Shown: piece by piece, positions 17,118 through 26,062 of the stretch | How positions within the stretch are numbered: the first letter of the stretch is position 1 | How the letters are laid out: each line of letters begins with the position of its first letter | NCBI RefSeq assembly: GCF_023734095.1 | Contig: NZ_AP024620.1 | Location: 2,414,501 to 2,478,500, forward strand | DNA: 64,000 bases | Direction: 5' to 3' | DNA from: Moorella sp. Hama-1 | GTDB lineage: Bacteria > Bacillota > DSM-521 > Neomoorellales > Neomoorellaceae | The notes under the pieces: generated by a model | Told to the model about the DNA's origin: nothing | Seen by the model: the letters and a program-made list of their open reading frames with translations, nothing else | Database searches by the model: none | Translations under genes and position numbers: made by a program

Positions 17118-18467
17118 TTACCCCTCGCCCCGGCCCCGGTGCTGGTTGACCAGATTGGCCCGATACCGGGCCAGGTCATAACGCCCGCCCAGGGGCAGGG
17201 GCTGTTCCCGTTCCTGGCCCCTCTCCTCCGCCGAGGTGGGTGTAAAGCGCCACAGGCGGGCTATGACCGAGGGCCGCTCCGGCCAGGGGGTGCGCCGGTA
17301 CTGGTTGTAAACCTCCCGGTAAACGTCAACCGTGCGCCGGGCGATATTCTCCCAGTCGTAGACCTCTGTAACCAGGCGGTGGCCGTTGGCCCGCAATCTC
17401 TCCGCCAGGGCGTCGTCACCCAGGACCGCCAGGATGTTGTCTGCCAGGGAGCCGGCGTTGCCGGGATAGGCGCGCATGCCGTCGACGCCGTGGGTGATTA
17501 TCTCCGCCAGGCCGCCGGTTTCGCTGGCCACCACCGGCGTGCCGGCGGCCATGGCCTCCAGGGCGACGATGCCAAAGGGCTCATACAGGCTGGGGAAAAC
17601 GGCCACCCGGGCGGCCCGGTAGAGCTGGTTGCGGGTGCGATCGTCGATATAGCCGGCAAAACAGACTTTATGGGCAACGCCCAGTTCCCGGGCCCGGTTC
17701 TGAAGCTGGCCCTCCATGGGCCCCCGGCCGGCGATCACCAGCTTGGCCTCCGGGCAGGCGGCCAGGATGCGGGGCATAGCCTCCAGGAGAACCTGGACGC
17801 CCTTTTCGATGACCAGGCGGCCGACAAAGAAGAGAATTTTTTCATTAGGTGCGGCGTAACGCTGCCGGATCTTCGGGTCGACTATACCGGCCCGAAATTT
17901 TTTACTGTAGACCCCGTTGGGGATAATGGTGATCTTATCCGCGGGCAGTTGGAATAACCCCTGGACCTCCTGGCGCATATGCTGGCTGCAGACGATGACC
18001 CGCCAGGCCTCATAGGTCAGCCACCACTCAACGCTGTTAATGTAACGCTGCAGGTCGTTATGGAGGCCGTGGTTGCGGCCGGCCTCTGTCGCGTGGATGG
18101 TGGCGATGAGGGGTAAATGATAGGCATGCTTCATAGCCCGACCGGTGAAGGCCACCAGCCAGTCGTGGGCATGGATAATTTGAAAGGGGCCGTACCGGCG
18201 CATGAGGATCATGGCCTCTTCCAGGAAGCGGGCGTTGAGCTGCAGCACCCAGACGAGAAAGTCCGGGGTATGAATGGGGTAGGCCTCCACCCGGTGGACG
18301 GTCAGGCCGTTCTCCCGGCTTTCAGCGGCCTCGCCGGGCCGACCGATGGTCAGGACGTGGACGTCGTGGTGGGCTTCCGCCAGGGAGATGGCCAGGTCCT
18401 CCACGTGGCGGGCCAGCCCGCCGACACTCTGGGGCGGGTATTCCCAGGAAAGCATTAAGATCCGCAT
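17118..18467 (-). CDS. Glycosyltransferase family 4 (glycogen-synthase-like GT-B)
   Basis: The start is placed at the ATG at 18467, six bases after GGAGG; an upstream in-frame ATG at 18497 has no site. The 449-residue protein has the GT-B layout: N-terminal MRILMLSWEYPPQSVGGLAR with the glycine-rich acceptor loop, HAHDWLVAF near residue 100, and C-terminal FVGRLVIEKGVQVLLEA plus the E-x7-E retaining-GT4 motif in EPFGIVALEAMAAGTPVVAS. Relatives are annotated as glycogen synthases or alpha-glucosyl/mannosyltransferases of thermophilic Firmicutes. Donor and acceptor cannot be fixed from sequence; it is distinct from the GT5 glgA at 27.6 kb. Confidence 0.85.
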   Translation of the reverse strand: MRILMLSWEYPPQSVGGLARHVEDLAISLAEAHHDVHVLTIGRPGEAAESRENGLTVHRVEAYPIHTPDFLVWVLQLNARFLEEAMILMRRYGPFQIIHAHDWLVAFTGRAMKHAYHLPLIATIHATEAGRNHGLHNDLQRYINSVEWWLTYEAWRVIVCSQHMRQEVQGLFQLPADKITIIPNGVYSKKFRAGIVDPKIRQRYAAPNEKILFFVGRLVIEKGVQVLLEAMPRILAACPEAKLVIAGRGPMEGQLQNRARELGVAHKVCFAGYIDDRTRNQLYRAARVAVFPSLYEPFGIVALEAMAAGTPVVASETGGLAEIITHGVDGMRAYPGNAGSLADNILAVLGDDALAERLRANGHRLVTEVYDWENIARRTVDVYREVYNQYRRTPWPERPSVIARLWRFTPTSAEERGQEREQPLPLGGRYDLARYRANLVNQHRGRGEG

Positions 18468-18856
18468 AACCTGCCTCCGGAAATTTGGTTTTGGCACGAA
18501 CGATCATTATTGGCAACCTTTCTCGATTGGCAACCTTTCTCGGTTCGCGGAAGGGATGTCAAACCCCGTCTGTTATTCTGGCACTAGCGGCGGGGTTTAA
18601 TACCTTTAAAAACGTCTAAAAACGTTGAACCGGTCCTGTCAGTATGGAAGATATCGCTGAGCTGCAATACCCCTCTCTAAAAACGCATTAACCGCATAGT
18701 CTGCCCGGGCGCACGGCGTCTGGTGAATAACAAATTAAGCCGGGATTGACCATCCCGGCTTCAAACTTTCGCTTATTCTGGTCCTGGAGACTGACCGTAC
18801 TGGTGGAACTACAAAAGCATGTCCTCATGGAGGGAAGGTTATGAAGCCCCGCAGCA
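18468..18856. other. Intergenic region with tandem duplication and hairpins
   Basis: A 17-bp unit ATTGGCAACCTTTCTCG is present twice in tandem at 18509-18525 and 18526-18542. AAACCCCG (18561) and CGGGGTTT (18591) form a loose hairpin. A compact terminator for the dgaF-like gene lies at 18737-18761. No gene is seen. Confidence 0.6.
18737..18761 (-). terminator. Intrinsic terminator of the dga-like operon
   Basis: AAGCCGGGAT and ATCCCGGCTT form a perfect 10-bp stem with a 5-nt loop about 95 bp past the dgaF stop on the minus strand. Confidence 0.7.
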
Positions 18857-19606
18857 TCAGCCCAGCTTCTGCAACTTCACCATTATCTCCTTAACCGCCG
18901 CCACATTGGTCAGGCCTGTCCTTTTATCTACCAGAGCACCGTAGATATGGGGCGTGACCACCTGGCATCCTTCCTCCAGGCAGGCGGCCACCACTTGGTC
19001 AACGTTGTCCGGGGTTAAGCCTCCCGTGGGCTCGAACATGGTAATACCGGCTTGGACGGCGGCCCGGGCCATGGCCCTAACTTCATCCAGGTGTTTGGTT
19101 CCCTCGATGGGGAAGAATTTAATGGATTGCCCCCCGATCTCCTTAACCATGGTGGCGGCAACCTCGGCCGGGACTACGGCCTGCTCCTGGCACTTTTCGC
19201 TCAGGGGACCAGTAGAAATACGCACCCATCCCGGTTTGCCCGACGGCGCAACCAGGGCATTGACAATCTGGTGGTCCAGGCCCCGAGCTTTGAGTAAACC
19301 TATGGTGTAAGCAGTTGCCGGAAACACCTGGTTAACATGACCGGCATCGACTCCCGCTGCCACTGTAGCGACCCGCTGCCAGGCACCAGGATCACCCTGG
19401 CCCAGGCCAATGGAAACGACGTCGACGACCCCCTGCAACTGCCGGATATAGTCGATGCACTCATCGTCAGTAGGAAATTTTTTAACCAGGACGCCAATGA
19501 TGATACTTCCTTCAGCTGCTTCATAAAGCTCCCGGGCATTATCCGGGTCCCGGGCCAGGACGTTGACGGCACATTTACCGTTAATTAACTTAATCCTTGT
19601 TTCCAT
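18857..19606 (-). CDS. dgaF: DgaF-like 2-dehydro-3-deoxy-phosphogluconate aldolase
   Basis: The start is set at the ATG at 19606 behind GGGAGGAAAG. The 249-residue product matches the DgaF family, which in Salmonella cleaves KDGP in D-glucosaminate breakdown. Visible blocks are KLINGKCAVNVLARDPDNAR, GHVNQVFPATAYTIGLL, SGKPGWVRISTGPLS, the probable Schiff-base Lys in SIKFFPIEGTKHLDEV and MFEPTGGLTPDNVDQVV. It is unlike the Eda protein at 5.5 kb apart from the shared barrel. It is the last gene of a tightly packed operon, right after its partner lyase. It would yield pyruvate and glyceraldehyde-3-phosphate. Confidence 0.85.
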   Translation of the reverse strand: METRIKLINGKCAVNVLARDPDNARELYEAAEGSIIIGVLVKKFPTDDECIDYIRQLQGVVDVVSIGLGQGDPGAWQRVATVAAGVDAGHVNQVFPATAYTIGLLKARGLDHQIVNALVAPSGKPGWVRISTGPLSEKCQEQAVVPAEVAATMVKEIGGQSIKFFPIEGTKHLDEVRAMARAAVQAGITMFEPTGGLTPDNVDQVVAACLEEGCQVVTPHIYGALVDKRTGLTNVAAVKEIMVKLQKLG

Positions 19607-19723
19607 AATGTATCTTTCCTCCCGTGAATAAACTCTGCTAGAACTAGAAATTGTACTCTTGGTGGAGATATATCCCCACAATATGCCCAGACGCTGGCAG
19701 GGCGATGGTCCCATGAGGACTCC

Positions 19724-20815
19724 TCACTTCAAGATTTCATTGATACGTTTGATGATAATCTCAGCATCTCCAGGCTGCAGGGGCCGGGGATCGATGGCCA
19801 CAATGCCCACGTCGGCCTGGTGATTGCGGGTCTTAATACATATGGGGCCCGTTTCGAGTTCTTTAATTAATTCTTTGGCGGCGTTCCTTTCGTCGTTGAC
19901 CGGCAATAAAAGCTCCAGGCGGTAAATGGGCCGGGTGGCGTCCTTGGCGATTCGAGTGTTGACGCCCTGCAAGCCAGCTCTGATTTTCTCCAGCAGCGCC
20001 AGCTGCCGCTCCTGCTCAGCCTTAGAGTCTTTACGGGCGTATTGCTGCAGGGCCACCAGCAGGCCGACCATGGCCTCTTTGCCGATTTTCATCGCCCGGG
20101 CCATACCTTTGGCTTGGAGAAGGCAGGCGGCGATCAAATCCTTCTTGCCGCAGATAAAGCCCGAGGTAGGAGCACCCACAGCCTTCTGACCGCTGTAGAT
20201 AACCAGGGAAGCCCCTACGGCTATATATTTCCGTAAATCCGTCTCGGCAGCGGCGTCAACTACTACCGGTACCTGCCGGGCGGCAGCTATGGCCACAACC
20301 TGCTCCAGGGGCAGCATGCCCGCCTGCACGGTATGATGGGAGACTACAAAAAGAATAGCCGCCGTCCCTTCATTGATAGCTCCCTGGAGCTGGTAATCCT
20401 TCGTTTCATTACAGGAGCCGATTTCTTTGAGCCGGGCGCCGGTCATGCCGGCGATCTGGGTAATGTTGGCACCAAAGTTGACGGTGTGGCCCTTTTGAAT
20501 AATCACTTCCGCCGGCCGCCCACCTGTATCGGGGAGGCCCTCCACTGCCGCCAGGTCTGTCCCTGTCAAGGTCGCGGCTATAGCCGTGGCTATACCGGCG
20601 GCAGCACAGGAGGTAATCATCCCGGCCTCGGCACCCGTCAAATCGCTGATAACCCGGCTGGCAGCCTCCTGTAAACGCTCCATTTCGATATAACTGTGGC
20701 CGGCCTCGGCCATGGCTGCCAGGACTTCTTCACTTATGGTCGAACCACCCAGGTAGGTCATCTTGCCGGCCGCATTCACTATCTTTCTTAAGCCCAGTTC
20801 CTGTAAATAGCCCAT
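19724..20815 (-). CDS. dgaE: DgaE-like PLP-dependent ammonia-lyase (SelA superfamily)
   Basis: The 363-residue protein belongs to the selenocysteine-synthase-like PLP fold used by D-glucosaminate-6-phosphate ammonia-lyase DgaE. It has VNAAGKMTYLGGSTISEEV at the N-terminus, SYIEMERLQEAASRVI, the Asp of VVDAAAETDL and the PLP Lys in LVIYSGQKAVGAPTSGFI. The reaction would remove ammonia from a 2-amino-2-deoxy sugar-acid phosphate to give KDGP for the next gene product. The ATG at 20815 is preferred because GAGGG lies eight bases upstream; a GTG at 20830 overlaps the kinase stop. The family also includes enzymes acting on other amino acids, so the exact substrate is inferred from the aldolase partner. 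Confidence 0.82.
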   Translation of the reverse strand: MGYLQELGLRKIVNAAGKMTYLGGSTISEEVLAAMAEAGHSYIEMERLQEAASRVISDLTGAEAGMITSCAAAGIATAIAATLTGTDLAAVEGLPDTGGRPAEVIIQKGHTVNFGANITQIAGMTGARLKEIGSCNETKDYQLQGAINEGTAAILFVVSHHTVQAGMLPLEQVVAIAAARQVPVVVDAAAETDLRKYIAVGASLVIYSGQKAVGAPTSGFICGKKDLIAACLLQAKGMARAMKIGKEAMVGLLVALQQYARKDSKAEQERQLALLEKIRAGLQGVNTRIAKDATRPIYRLELLLPVNDERNAAKELIKELETGPICIKTRNHQADVGIVAIDPRPLQPGDAEIIIKRINEILK

Positions 20816-20826
20816 CTGTAGATCCC

Positions 20827-22293
20827 TCACATTAAGTCGGCGTTGCGACGATAGATTTCCCGGTAGCGGTAAAACCCTTGATCATAGACTTCCCGGTATT
20901 CCTGCCTTGGTAAACTGATCGAGCTATAATGGACCATGGCACCGGCGGCGGCCAGGTCGTTATACATCCCCAGGCCCACTGCCACCAACATGGCTGCACC
21001 CAGAGGAGTGCCATCGGGGGGAGAATCGACGACCTTTTTATCCAGAACATCGGCTAGAATCTGACGCCAGACCCCGCTCTTACTACCGCCCCCCGTGGCC
21101 TTGATCACTTCGATGGCTATCCCCATATCCTCTAGGCGCTCCTGGATATCTTTCAGGGAATAGGCCACCCCTTCCATGACAGCCCGGGCCAAATGGCGGC
21201 ATTCATGGTCCATGGTCAGGCCCCAGAAAACCCCCTTGGCATTAGGGTCCCAGATGGGAGCGCGTTCACCCATTAAATACGGTAAAAAGATGAGGCCTCC
21301 AGCCCCCGGAGGGGCTTTCAGGACGTCGTTATTGATAAGGTCATAGGTCGCCTCCCGGTAAAAGCGGGACTTAAACCAGGCCAAAGAATTGCCGGCGGCG
21401 TTGGTCGCCCCGCCCCCCAGCCAGACGCCGGGCTGCAGGCAGTAGCAGAACAATCTCCCCTTTTTATCCCGGACCGGCCGGTCGGCCGTTATACGTAAGA
21501 CCCCGCTGGTGCCCAGGGTCACGCAGGCCTGGCCTGGTTCGATGGCCCCCGCGCCCAGGCTGGCGCAGACCCCGTCACCGGCCCCCACTGCTACCGGCAG
21601 ACCGGCAGATAACCCCAGGGCGGCCGCCGCCGCCCCGGATAAAGGATGAACAGCGGTAGACGGCTGGACTTCCGGTAATTGCGCTGTGGTGATCCCCACA
21701 TACTTCAAGATCTCTTCTTCCCAGCGACATTCAACGATATTAAAGAACTGGGTAGTCGAGGCACTGGAAGGGTCGGTGATGAAGCGTCCCGTCAGGCAGT
21801 AGAATAGATAATCCTTGACCCCCAGGATCTTGCCAGCCCTTTGATAAATTTCCGGATGGTTATTCTTCAGCCAGAGGAGTTTGGCCGCCGGATAGCTGGG
21901 GTCGATATGGCAGCCAGTACGCCGGTAAACAGTTGCGGCCCCGAATTTCCCGGCCAGTTCCTTCGCTTCATCTTGACTGCGACGATCTAACCAGATCAAG
22001 GCCGGCGCCAGGACCTCACCGGTGGCATCCGTGAGGACCAACCCGGCCATCTGGCTGCTCAGGGATAGGCCTATTGGCTGGTGGTCATCTTTTTTTAAGT
22101 CCGCCAGTATCTCCTTGATGGCGTTTACGGACGCCTCCCACCAGGCTGCCGGGTCCTGTTCCGCCCAATCGGGCCGGGGCTGGTTCACCGGATAAGTCCC
22201 GGTCCGGCTGCTTAAAAATTTACCTTCAGGAGTGATGGCTGTTACTTTGCAACTACTGGTGCCCAGATCAACGGCAATGATATAACGGCTCAA
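20827..22293 (-). CDS. FGGY-family carbohydrate kinase
   Basis: The start is a TTG at 22293 (LSRYIIAVDLGTSSCKV), with GGGGTGAGGG just before it, overlapping the end of the previous gene's mRNA leader. The 488-residue product has the FGGY ATPase fold: DLGTSS phosphate-1 motif, WLDRRSQDEAKEL, GAGDGVCASLGAGA, the adenosine motif TGGGSKSGVWRQILADVL. It resembles xylulokinase/gluconokinase-type enzymes. Between a DUF4392 gene and a DgaE/DgaF pair, it is the obvious candidate to phosphorylate an amino sugar acid that enters without a PTS. Sugar specificity is not readable by eye. Confidence 0.88.
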   Translation of the reverse strand: MSRYIIAVDLGTSSCKVTAITPEGKFLSSRTGTYPVNQPRPDWAEQDPAAWWEASVNAIKEILADLKKDDHQPIGLSLSSQMAGLVLTDATGEVLAPALIWLDRRSQDEAKELAGKFGAATVYRRTGCHIDPSYPAAKLLWLKNNHPEIYQRAGKILGVKDYLFYCLTGRFITDPSSASTTQFFNIVECRWEEEILKYVGITTAQLPEVQPSTAVHPLSGAAAAALGLSAGLPVAVGAGDGVCASLGAGAIEPGQACVTLGTSGVLRITADRPVRDKKGRLFCYCLQPGVWLGGGATNAAGNSLAWFKSRFYREATYDLINNDVLKAPPGAGGLIFLPYLMGERAPIWDPNAKGVFWGLTMDHECRHLARAVMEGVAYSLKDIQERLEDMGIAIEVIKATGGGSKSGVWRQILADVLDKKVVDSPPDGTPLGAAMLVAVGLGMYNDLAAAGAMVHYSSISLPRQEYREVYDQGFYRYREIYRRNADLM

Positions 22294-22300
22294 GTGACCC

Positions 22301-23311
22301 TCACCCCTTGATCCAACCCTGCAGAGACATGGTAACAATCATGGCCATCATAGTGATAAGGTAACCATTGATGGCTGCGGGTGTGCCGTCCACCAGGGGA
22401 TCCGGCCGGGCTGAAAGGCCGTCGATGGCGCCCTTGTTAACGCAGACTTCAATGATTCGCTCGACATTTACTTTATTTAAAAGCTCTGGTTTCTGAGTCA
22501 GGGCGGCTAGGGCGGCGGCCACACCGTAGGCGCCCCAGTTAGAGATGCAGGCGGCTACCAGGATATCCGCGCCGGTCGCCGCCCCCGAGTAGGCGCCGTG
22601 GGGGACATATTGGGCCACCGCGGCCCTGATATTGCCCATACCGATTTCATTACCGCCATCGCCAATACCAATGGTGAGAATGCCCTGCCGGCGGGCAGCC
22701 TCAACCAGGTAATCAGTTTTGGCCACCAGGTGATCCGGGATCTCCCGGCCAGTGACATTATGATACTTGCCGTCATCCCCCCGGCCGGGCATTTCGATGG
22801 CCAGTACGGCTGCAGGTTGCAATTGGTCCAGTACTTCCTCCGCCGCAGCGGTGGCCCTGGCGGCATCGGTGGTGAAGGGAAGCACCGCCGTGGCTGCGGC
22901 TTTGGGCGGACCCGGTTTGGAGTGCAGGGTTTTATCCAGGTCGGTGACTATTAAACCAGCGGCCGTGCAACAGGCTTCGCTATACCCCATCAATCTCTCT
23001 TCCGTAACGATAATGGGGATGCAGTCCAAAGCCTCTTCGACTACCCGGGCCAAAAGTGCCGTACCCACCGGCCCATCAGTCTCGGTCAGCCCTTCAATCA
23101 GCCAGGACCGGGAGGGCCAGCCGGTAATGAGGATCACCCGATCACCGGGTTTTACCCTCGCTTTTAAAGCTGCGGCGGCCGCCATGGTCAGGGGACCATC
23201 CTGTAGCTCCCGGGCAGCTTGATAGAGCTTGTCGACCACACCCCGGGCCGTGATATCCATACTCACCAGTTTATCCAGGGATTCACCGATGGACACAAAT
23301 TTAGGATCCAT
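22301..23311 (-). CDS. DUF4392 / D-glutamate cyclase-like protein
   Basis: The ATG at 23311 follows AAGGAGG with good spacing; the longer frame is not used. The 336-residue protein matches the DUF4392 family, whose mammalian member interconverts D-glutamate and 5-oxo-D-proline (a lactam). Conserved blocks are GDRVILITGWPSRSWLIEG, ALLARVVEEALDCIPII, VLAIEMPGRGDDGKYHN and the phosphate-like loop IGIGDGGNEIGMGNI. In this operon a lactam- or lactone-forming or -opening step on an amino sugar acid would make sense, but that is inference. The FGGY start lies 8 bp past its stop. Confidence 0.78.
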   Translation of the reverse strand: MDPKFVSIGESLDKLVSMDITARGVVDKLYQAARELQDGPLTMAAAAALKARVKPGDRVILITGWPSRSWLIEGLTETDGPVGTALLARVVEEALDCIPIIVTEERLMGYSEACCTAAGLIVTDLDKTLHSKPGPPKAAATAVLPFTTDAARATAAAEEVLDQLQPAAVLAIEMPGRGDDGKYHNVTGREIPDHLVAKTDYLVEAARRQGILTIGIGDGGNEIGMGNIRAAVAQYVPHGAYSGAATGADILVAACISNWGAYGVAAALAALTQKPELLNKVNVERIIEVCVNKGAIDGLSARPDPLVDGTPAAINGYLITMMAMIVTMSLQGWIKG

Positions 23312-23344
23312 ACTTTTTTCCTCCTTCAGTGACAGCAATACTTT

Positions 23345-23395
23345 CCGGTAACCGGCGACGGGTCGCCCTGGGCCAGGGTGACCCGCCGCCGCTAC
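23345..23395 (-). other. Intra-operon GC-rich hairpin
   Basis: Around GGGTCGCCCTGG / CCAGGGTGACCC the 76-bp gap between the symporter and DUF4392 genes can fold into a strong stem. There is no T-run, so it may be a processing or stabilising element setting the ratio of transporter to enzymes. Confidence 0.5.
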
Positions 23396-23414
23396 CGCTA
23401 AAGTTCAGGCTTGG

Positions 23415-24878
23415 TTAGGCTTTAAAGAAAGGATCCAGGGCTTCCTTGGATACCGGGGCAGTAAACAGACTGGCAATGGCCACTACCAGAGCCGATACCA
23501 CTACCCCCGGGATAACCGGTGAGACGTTCCAGGGAGCCACATTCTTCATTAACAATACCTGGTAGACCACACTGACGACGAAACCGGTCAGCACGCCGGC
23601 CCAGGCCGCACTGGTAGTCGCCCGGCGCCAGTACAGGCCCATATAAAGCGGGGCGAAGAAGGTAGATGCATAGACCCCCCAGATGAAAATGGACATAATG
23701 GCCAGGAGGTTCCAGCCGTAGCGGGTCAAAACGGCGCTCAGGACACCGCTGACGACGATCATCACCCTGGCTACCAAGACTTCTTCCCTGTCTGTGGCCT
23801 CCGGTCGGATTATACCTTTATAAATATCATGGCTGGCGTACATGCCGATCACCAGCAGGATGGAGTCGACGGTGGCGACGATGGTTGCTAAAATGGCCAG
23901 AGCGGTAACTGCACCCAGCCAGGATGGCATAAGCTGCATAATGGCCGTGGGGAAAGCAGTATCCGGGTTGCTCAGGGTAGGCAGCAATACCTTCAGAGCC
24001 AGGCCGATGACGGTTACCGCCAGGGCAAAGGGGATCATATAAAGGGCCCCCACACCGATAATGCCCCTGGCCGCGTTAACGTCTTTGGCCCCCGAGAACA
24101 TGGTCAAATAATAACTGTTACTGGGGATCACCAGCAGGGTGGTAATGGTCCCACCAAGTAACTGGCCGGTGCCGCCCGGGAAATGGCCGCCGAATAACGG
24201 GTCCAGCAGTTTGGGATCAACAGCCGCCAGCTTTTGGTTGATGGTCGCCAAACCTCCCGCGGTGGGAATAATCCACCCGGCGGCGATTAAGACACCGATA
24301 ATCATAATTACGGCACTCAGGGTGTCAGCCCAGCCTACAGTCTTCATGCCGCCCAGGGAGACGTAGATGATAATCAAGGCAGCGATCAGACTTACGGAGA
24401 CCATAAAGGGGATACTGGTCAGGGTCTCCAGGAGGAGACCGGCGCCCCGCAATTGCAGGGTCAAAAGGGCGATATTGATGATAATCACCATCAGCGATGT
24501 TAAAACCTTCAGCCCTTTGCTTTCATAACGAACCTCAAAAATATCGGGAACAGTGATACGGCCGAACTCCCTGATCTTCCGGGCCGCTAAGAGCATGACC
24601 AGGATCAGACCCAAACCAGTGCCAATATGGTTGTACATAATCAGGGCGTAGCCGTATTTCCAACTATACCCCGTCCAGCCCAGGATAGTCAGGGCGCTAA
24701 AGAAGGTGGCCATAAACATACCGCCGCCGATGATGGGCCCCAATTCCCGGCCAGCTACGGACCATCCCGCCGCCTGGTCTTTTCCTTGTTTAAGCGCACT
24801 GTAACTACGCCACCCCAGGTAGATATACCCCAGGGCCAGAACTAAGAACATAATTATAAAGAAAGTGGTTCTTTCCAT
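23415..24878 (-). CDS. Sodium:solute symporter (SSS) of the dga-like operon
   Basis: The 487-residue protein has 12-13 hydrophobic segments and SSS motifs: WRSYSALKQGKDQAAGWSVA near the N-terminus, the core GGMKTVGWADTLSAVIMI near residue 180, and SHDIYKG / YAFALAVT-type intracellular loops. It has a GGAGGGG site. It is expected to import the operon substrate with Na+. It is preceded by a 34-residue membrane protein gene whose kind is often found next to SSS transporters. Its substrate would be an amino sugar acid if the DgaE/DgaF assignments hold. Confidence 0.9.
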   Translation of the reverse strand: MERTTFFIIMFLVLALGYIYLGWRSYSALKQGKDQAAGWSVAGRELGPIIGGGMFMATFFSALTILGWTGYSWKYGYALIMYNHIGTGLGLILVMLLAARKIREFGRITVPDIFEVRYESKGLKVLTSLMVIIINIALLTLQLRGAGLLLETLTSIPFMVSVSLIAALIIIYVSLGGMKTVGWADTLSAVIMIIGVLIAAGWIIPTAGGLATINQKLAAVDPKLLDPLFGGHFPGGTGQLLGGTITTLLVIPSNSYYLTMFSGAKDVNAARGIIGVGALYMIPFALAVTVIGLALKVLLPTLSNPDTAFPTAIMQLMPSWLGAVTALAILATIVATVDSILLVIGMYASHDIYKGIIRPEATDREEVLVARVMIVVSGVLSAVLTRYGWNLLAIMSIFIWGVYASTFFAPLYMGLYWRRATTSAAWAGVLTGFVVSVVYQVLLMKNVAPWNVSPVIPGVVVSALVVAIASLFTAPVSKEALDPFFKA

Positions 24879-24906
24879 TGATAAGCCCCTCCAACCTTAC
24901 TTGAGT

Positions 24907-25011
24907 TTACTTTTTGGTGACCATAACCCGCCAGATAAAAAAGGGTCCCATCCACAACGCTATCCAGAGGATAATCCACATCCAGGTCGCCGCAGGAAGA
25001 TTCAAAAACAT
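24907..25011 (-). CDS. 34-residue small membrane protein, symporter accessory type
   Basis: An ATG at 25011 sits seven bases after AGGAGGTGAG, one of the strongest ribosome sites in the window. The peptide starts MFLNLPAATWMWIILW, has one hydrophobic helix and ends with a basic tail MVTKK. Short single-helix proteins with a proline-tryptophan N-terminus and lysine tail are often encoded directly before SSS symporters (symporter small accessory protein). The stop lies 28 bp before the symporter start, so the two are very probably co-translated and form a complex. Confidence 0.8.
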   Translation of the reverse strand: MFLNLPAATWMWIILWIALWMGPFFIWRVMVTKK

Positions 25012-25174
25012 TTTCTACTCACCTCCTTCTTCCGGCCTGCCCCGTAGACTCACCCCCCTCGGGTTTAAAAACGTGACCGTTTATCTATACCTTCTTCTTG
25101 AAAGCCTTTACTATAATTCTTTCGAGATAATTTTTATTTTGCTGCTTCTCTTTCCTTCCCCCTCAAACTTCTTG

Positions 25175-26062
25175 CTAAAACCTCTTATCCGTTGTGTTGT
25201 GCCTGATCTTGCGCAGGTTTTCTAAAAAGGTTTTATCCAATTCCAGGGCCACTTTGACATACAGGGTATCGATAATAGTCAGCTGGGCGATCCGGGAGGA
25301 CATGGCTTCTGTGCGGAAGGCCGTTTCCCTGGCGCTGGTAAAGAGACAGATATCGGCGTGTTTCACCAGGGGCGATTTGGAATACTGGGTAATAGCAATG
25401 GTCGTAGCGCCATTTTCCCGGGCCAATTCTGCCGCCTGGACCACGTCCTTTGAGCTACCGGAGTGGGAGATGGCGATTACGACGTCATCAGGAGTCGCCA
25501 GGGAGGCCCCCACCACCTGGGAATGGCCGTCAGTGAATAGGGAACAGGGGATGCCGGTCTTCAAGAATTTAAGATAGGCGTCGTGGGCGATGCAGCTTGA
25601 CCCGCCAACGCCCATGAACTGGATCCGCCTGGCCGCTACGAGGGCTCCGGCGGCCCGCTCCAGTTCCTCATCGGCGACCGTCTTCAAGGTATCCTCCAAA
25701 GCCAGCAGGTTACTACGGAAAACCTTATCCTTAATCTGGCCTATAGCATCCTCCGGCGTTACCTCTTCGTGGATATTTTTTATCGGGGCCACCAGGTCCT
25801 GGGCAAAGGTTATCTTCAAATCCTGATAGCCATTAAAACCCAGTTTTTTACACAGGCGGACGATAGTAGCCTCGCTCACCTGGCTGGCGTCCGCCAGGTC
25901 GGATATGGACAGATGGATTATAGCCTCCGGGTTGGCCATGATATAGTCGACGACCTTTTTTTCTGAGGCCCGCAGGTTCCTATAGATACCCCGAAGTCTG
26001 GCCATAAAAGAACTAGCTGATAGCTGGCTGTTGCTTACATCGGGAACGCCCACCGGCACCAT
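25175..26062 (-). CDS. MurR/RpiR family transcriptional regulator
   Basis: The start is the ATG at 26062 (MVPVGVPD), eight bases after AAAGGAGG. The 295-residue protein has an N-terminal RpiR helix-turn-helix (LSISDLADASQVSEATIVRLCK, positions about 47-68, followed by LGFNGYQDLKI) and a C-terminal SIS sugar-phosphate isomerase-like domain (RRIQFMGVGGSSCIAHDAY, DVVIAISHSGSSKDVV). Such regulators sense phosphosugars. It stands at the head of the dga-like operon in the same direction and most likely controls it, responding to the phosphorylated amino sugar acid or KDGP. Confidence 0.9.
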   Translation of the reverse strand: MVPVGVPDVSNSQLSASSFMARLRGIYRNLRASEKKVVDYIMANPEAIIHLSISDLADASQVSEATIVRLCKKLGFNGYQDLKITFAQDLVAPIKNIHEEVTPEDAIGQIKDKVFRSNLLALEDTLKTVADEELERAAGALVAARRIQFMGVGGSSCIAHDAYLKFLKTGIPCSLFTDGHSQVVGASLATPDDVVIAISHSGSSKDVVQAAELARENGATTIAITQYSKSPLVKHADICLFTSARETAFRTEAMSSRIAQLTIIDTLYVKVALELDKTFLENLRKIRHNTTDKRF

